Assembly (NCBI GenBank): GCA_017560175.1
Contig: JAFYOK010000203.1
Location: forward strand, 1-6,052
From: Clostridia bacterium
Lineage (GTDB): Bacteria > Bacillota > Clostridia > Oscillospirales > Butyricicoccaceae
Direction of reading: 5' to 3'
DNA: 6,052 bases
Shown: positions 5,117 through 6,052 of the stretch, piece after piece
Position numbering within the stretch: position 1 is the stretch's first letter
Layout of the letters: each line of letters begins with the position of its first letter
The notes under the pieces: model-generated
What the model was told of the DNA's origin: nothing
The model's input: only the letters and a program-made list of their open reading frames with translations
Database searches by the model: none
Program-made: the position numbers and the translations under genes

Positions 5117-6052
5117 ATGAAGCGAGTTTTATCTTTTATTCTGGTTATGGTCATGCTTTGCTGCGTGATGCCCACGGCTTTTGCAGCAAGTGATGAGGCG
5201 ATGGCGGCTGCGGACAAGCTGCATTCATTAGGACTGTTTAATGGTACGGGTACAGATGCAAACGGCGATCCTATTTTTGACCTTGACCGTGCTCCTACAC
5301 GCCATGAGGCTGTTACTATGCTTGTCCGTCTGTTGGGCAAGGGAGAGGAAGCGTTAGCGGGCACATGGGAAACGCCCTTCACAGATGTGGCGGATTGGGC
5401 AAAGCCCTATGTTGGCTATGCGTATGCTAATGGACTGACAAGCGGAACGAGTGCTACGACCTTTGGTGGCAATAGTCTGGTGACTGCTTCCCAGTACCTT
5501 ACCTTTGTTCTCCGTGCTCTTGGTTATGACAGCAGTACGGACTTCAAATGGGACACGGCATGGGAACTGTCCGACGAACTTGGTTTTACTTCTGGAGAAT
5601 ACAGCGCAGAGACGAAGACATTTCTGCGGGGTGATGTGGCAATCATCTCCAGTGCATCGTTAAATGCAAGGTTGAAAAATGAGGAGATTTTGCTTGTTCA
5701 GAGCTTGGTATCCAATGGTGCAGTAGACGAAGCGGCGGCACTGGAGCAAGACTTTGACATTTATGGTCTGACAGAAAATGTGCATTTTATCTACGATATC
5801 CGTACGTTTACAGTCTTTGCCTTTATGAACTATACCGGTTATGACGATAACAATGGACGTCCTATCACGGGCACAAGAGCTGCCTTACGGAATGACCTTG
5901 CGGCTATGGATCTGAGGCTCAGTTCACCGGATTATTACACAGTAAAGAAGGTAGAGAGCCATCACTACCACAACGCCCTGTCCCAGATGGGCGCCGCCCC
6001 GGATTTTCGTTATCTTGACACACGGGAGAACGCCACGCAGAAGCTCTCTGAT
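5117..6052 (+). CDS. Secreted SLH-domain protein with unassigned C-terminal region (C-terminus outside window)
   Basis: I translated 312 codons open to the window edge. A signal peptide (Lys-Arg at 2-3, hydrophobic 4-18, probable cleavage after AFA at residue 23) directs export. Three SLH-like repeats follow, the family that anchors proteins to cell-wall secondary polymers. Repeat 1 (about 33-74) has GLFNG, FDLDRAPTRHEAV and VRLLG. Repeat 2 (about 87-136) has FTDVADWAKPYVGYAYANGL, then TASQYLTFVLRALGY. Repeat 3 (about 145-187) has AWELSDELGF and LRGDVA. Repeat 2 lacks the Arg and acidic residue of the usual TRAE motif (TASQ), so it may not bind. Residues from about 205 form a separate region with VHFIYDIRTFTVFAFMNYTG, a DDNNG turn and a His-rich patch SHHYHNAL; I cannot assign it, although the D-R and G-Y-x-x-x-N spacing loosely recalls DUF4932. 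Codon use is more AT-rich than in the transporter genes. No clear promoter of its own lies in the 98-bp gap after the small ORF, so co-transcription is possible. Confidence 0.88.
   Translation, partial: MKRVLSFILVMVMLCCVMPTAFAASDEAMAAADKLHSLGLFNGTGTDANGDPIFDLDRAPTRHEAVTMLVRLLGKGEEALAGTWETPFTDVADWAKPYVGYAYANGLTSGTSATTFGGNSLVTASQYLTFVLRALGYDSSTDFKWDTAWELSDELGFTSGEYSAETKTFLRGDVAIISSASLNARLKNEEILLVQSLVSNGAVDEAAALEQDFDIYGLTENVHFIYDIRTFTVFAFMNYTGYDDNNGRPITGTRAALRNDLAAMDLRLSSPDYYTVKKVESHHYHNALSQMGAAPDFRYLDTRENATQKLSD

Noticed and set aside
5083..5382. Leftward 99-codon open frame opposite the signal peptide and first SLH repeat
   Set aside because: The plus strand encodes a clear signal peptide and SLH repeat; the antisense product is Ser/Arg-rich and featureless.

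Overview
The window most likely comes from a Gram-positive, low-to-moderate GC member of the Clostridia/Eubacteriales, in the style of gut Oscillospiraceae. This is inference from several visible traits: a lipobox-type solute-binding lipoprotein, an exported SLH-domain protein, strong AGGAGG-type Shine-Dalgarno sites, GC-rich coding DNA beside very AT-rich intergenic DNA, and sigma-A-like promoters. Nothing in the window fixes the species.

Layout. Positions 4411 down to 1, on the minus strand, hold most of an oligopeptide/dipeptide (Opp/Dpp-type) ABC importer in the classical A-B-C-D order: a solute-binding lipoprotein (4411-2783), permease B (2716-1742), permease C (1752-835) and the first ATPase D (824 to beyond position 1). 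A second ATPase (F) would be expected off the left edge. B and C overlap by 11 bp and C and D are 10 bp apart, so B-C-D is one tightly coupled operon. A perfect 13-bp stem-loop terminator (2738-2767) lies between the binding-protein gene and permease B. This suggests partial termination, giving more binding protein than membrane and ATPase subunits. A near-consensus promoter (TAGACA, 17 bp, TATAAT) at 4564-4536 reads leftward into the binding-protein gene.

Positions 4412-4856 are an AT-rich divergent intergenic region with no credible gene. It carries the leftward promoter and a probable rightward promoter (TTGACA at 4719), plus several short repeats.

Rightward genes. A 53-codon ORF (4857-5018) with an excellent ribosome-binding site encodes a small protein that I tentatively liken to DUF3006. 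A perfect 12-bp inverted repeat (5040-5070) follows. Next comes a secreted protein with a signal peptide, three degenerate SLH repeats and an unassigned C-terminal region (5117 to past the right edge).

How they work together. The leftward genes make one machine: the lipoprotein captures a peptide-like ligand outside the membrane, B and C form the channel, and D with the unseen F powers import. The rightward pair is divergent and has no visible functional link to the transporter. I see no mobile element, CRISPR array, tRNA or rRNA in the window. The least explained parts are the 53-aa protein, the C-terminal half of the SLH protein, and the regulatory architecture of the divergent region.
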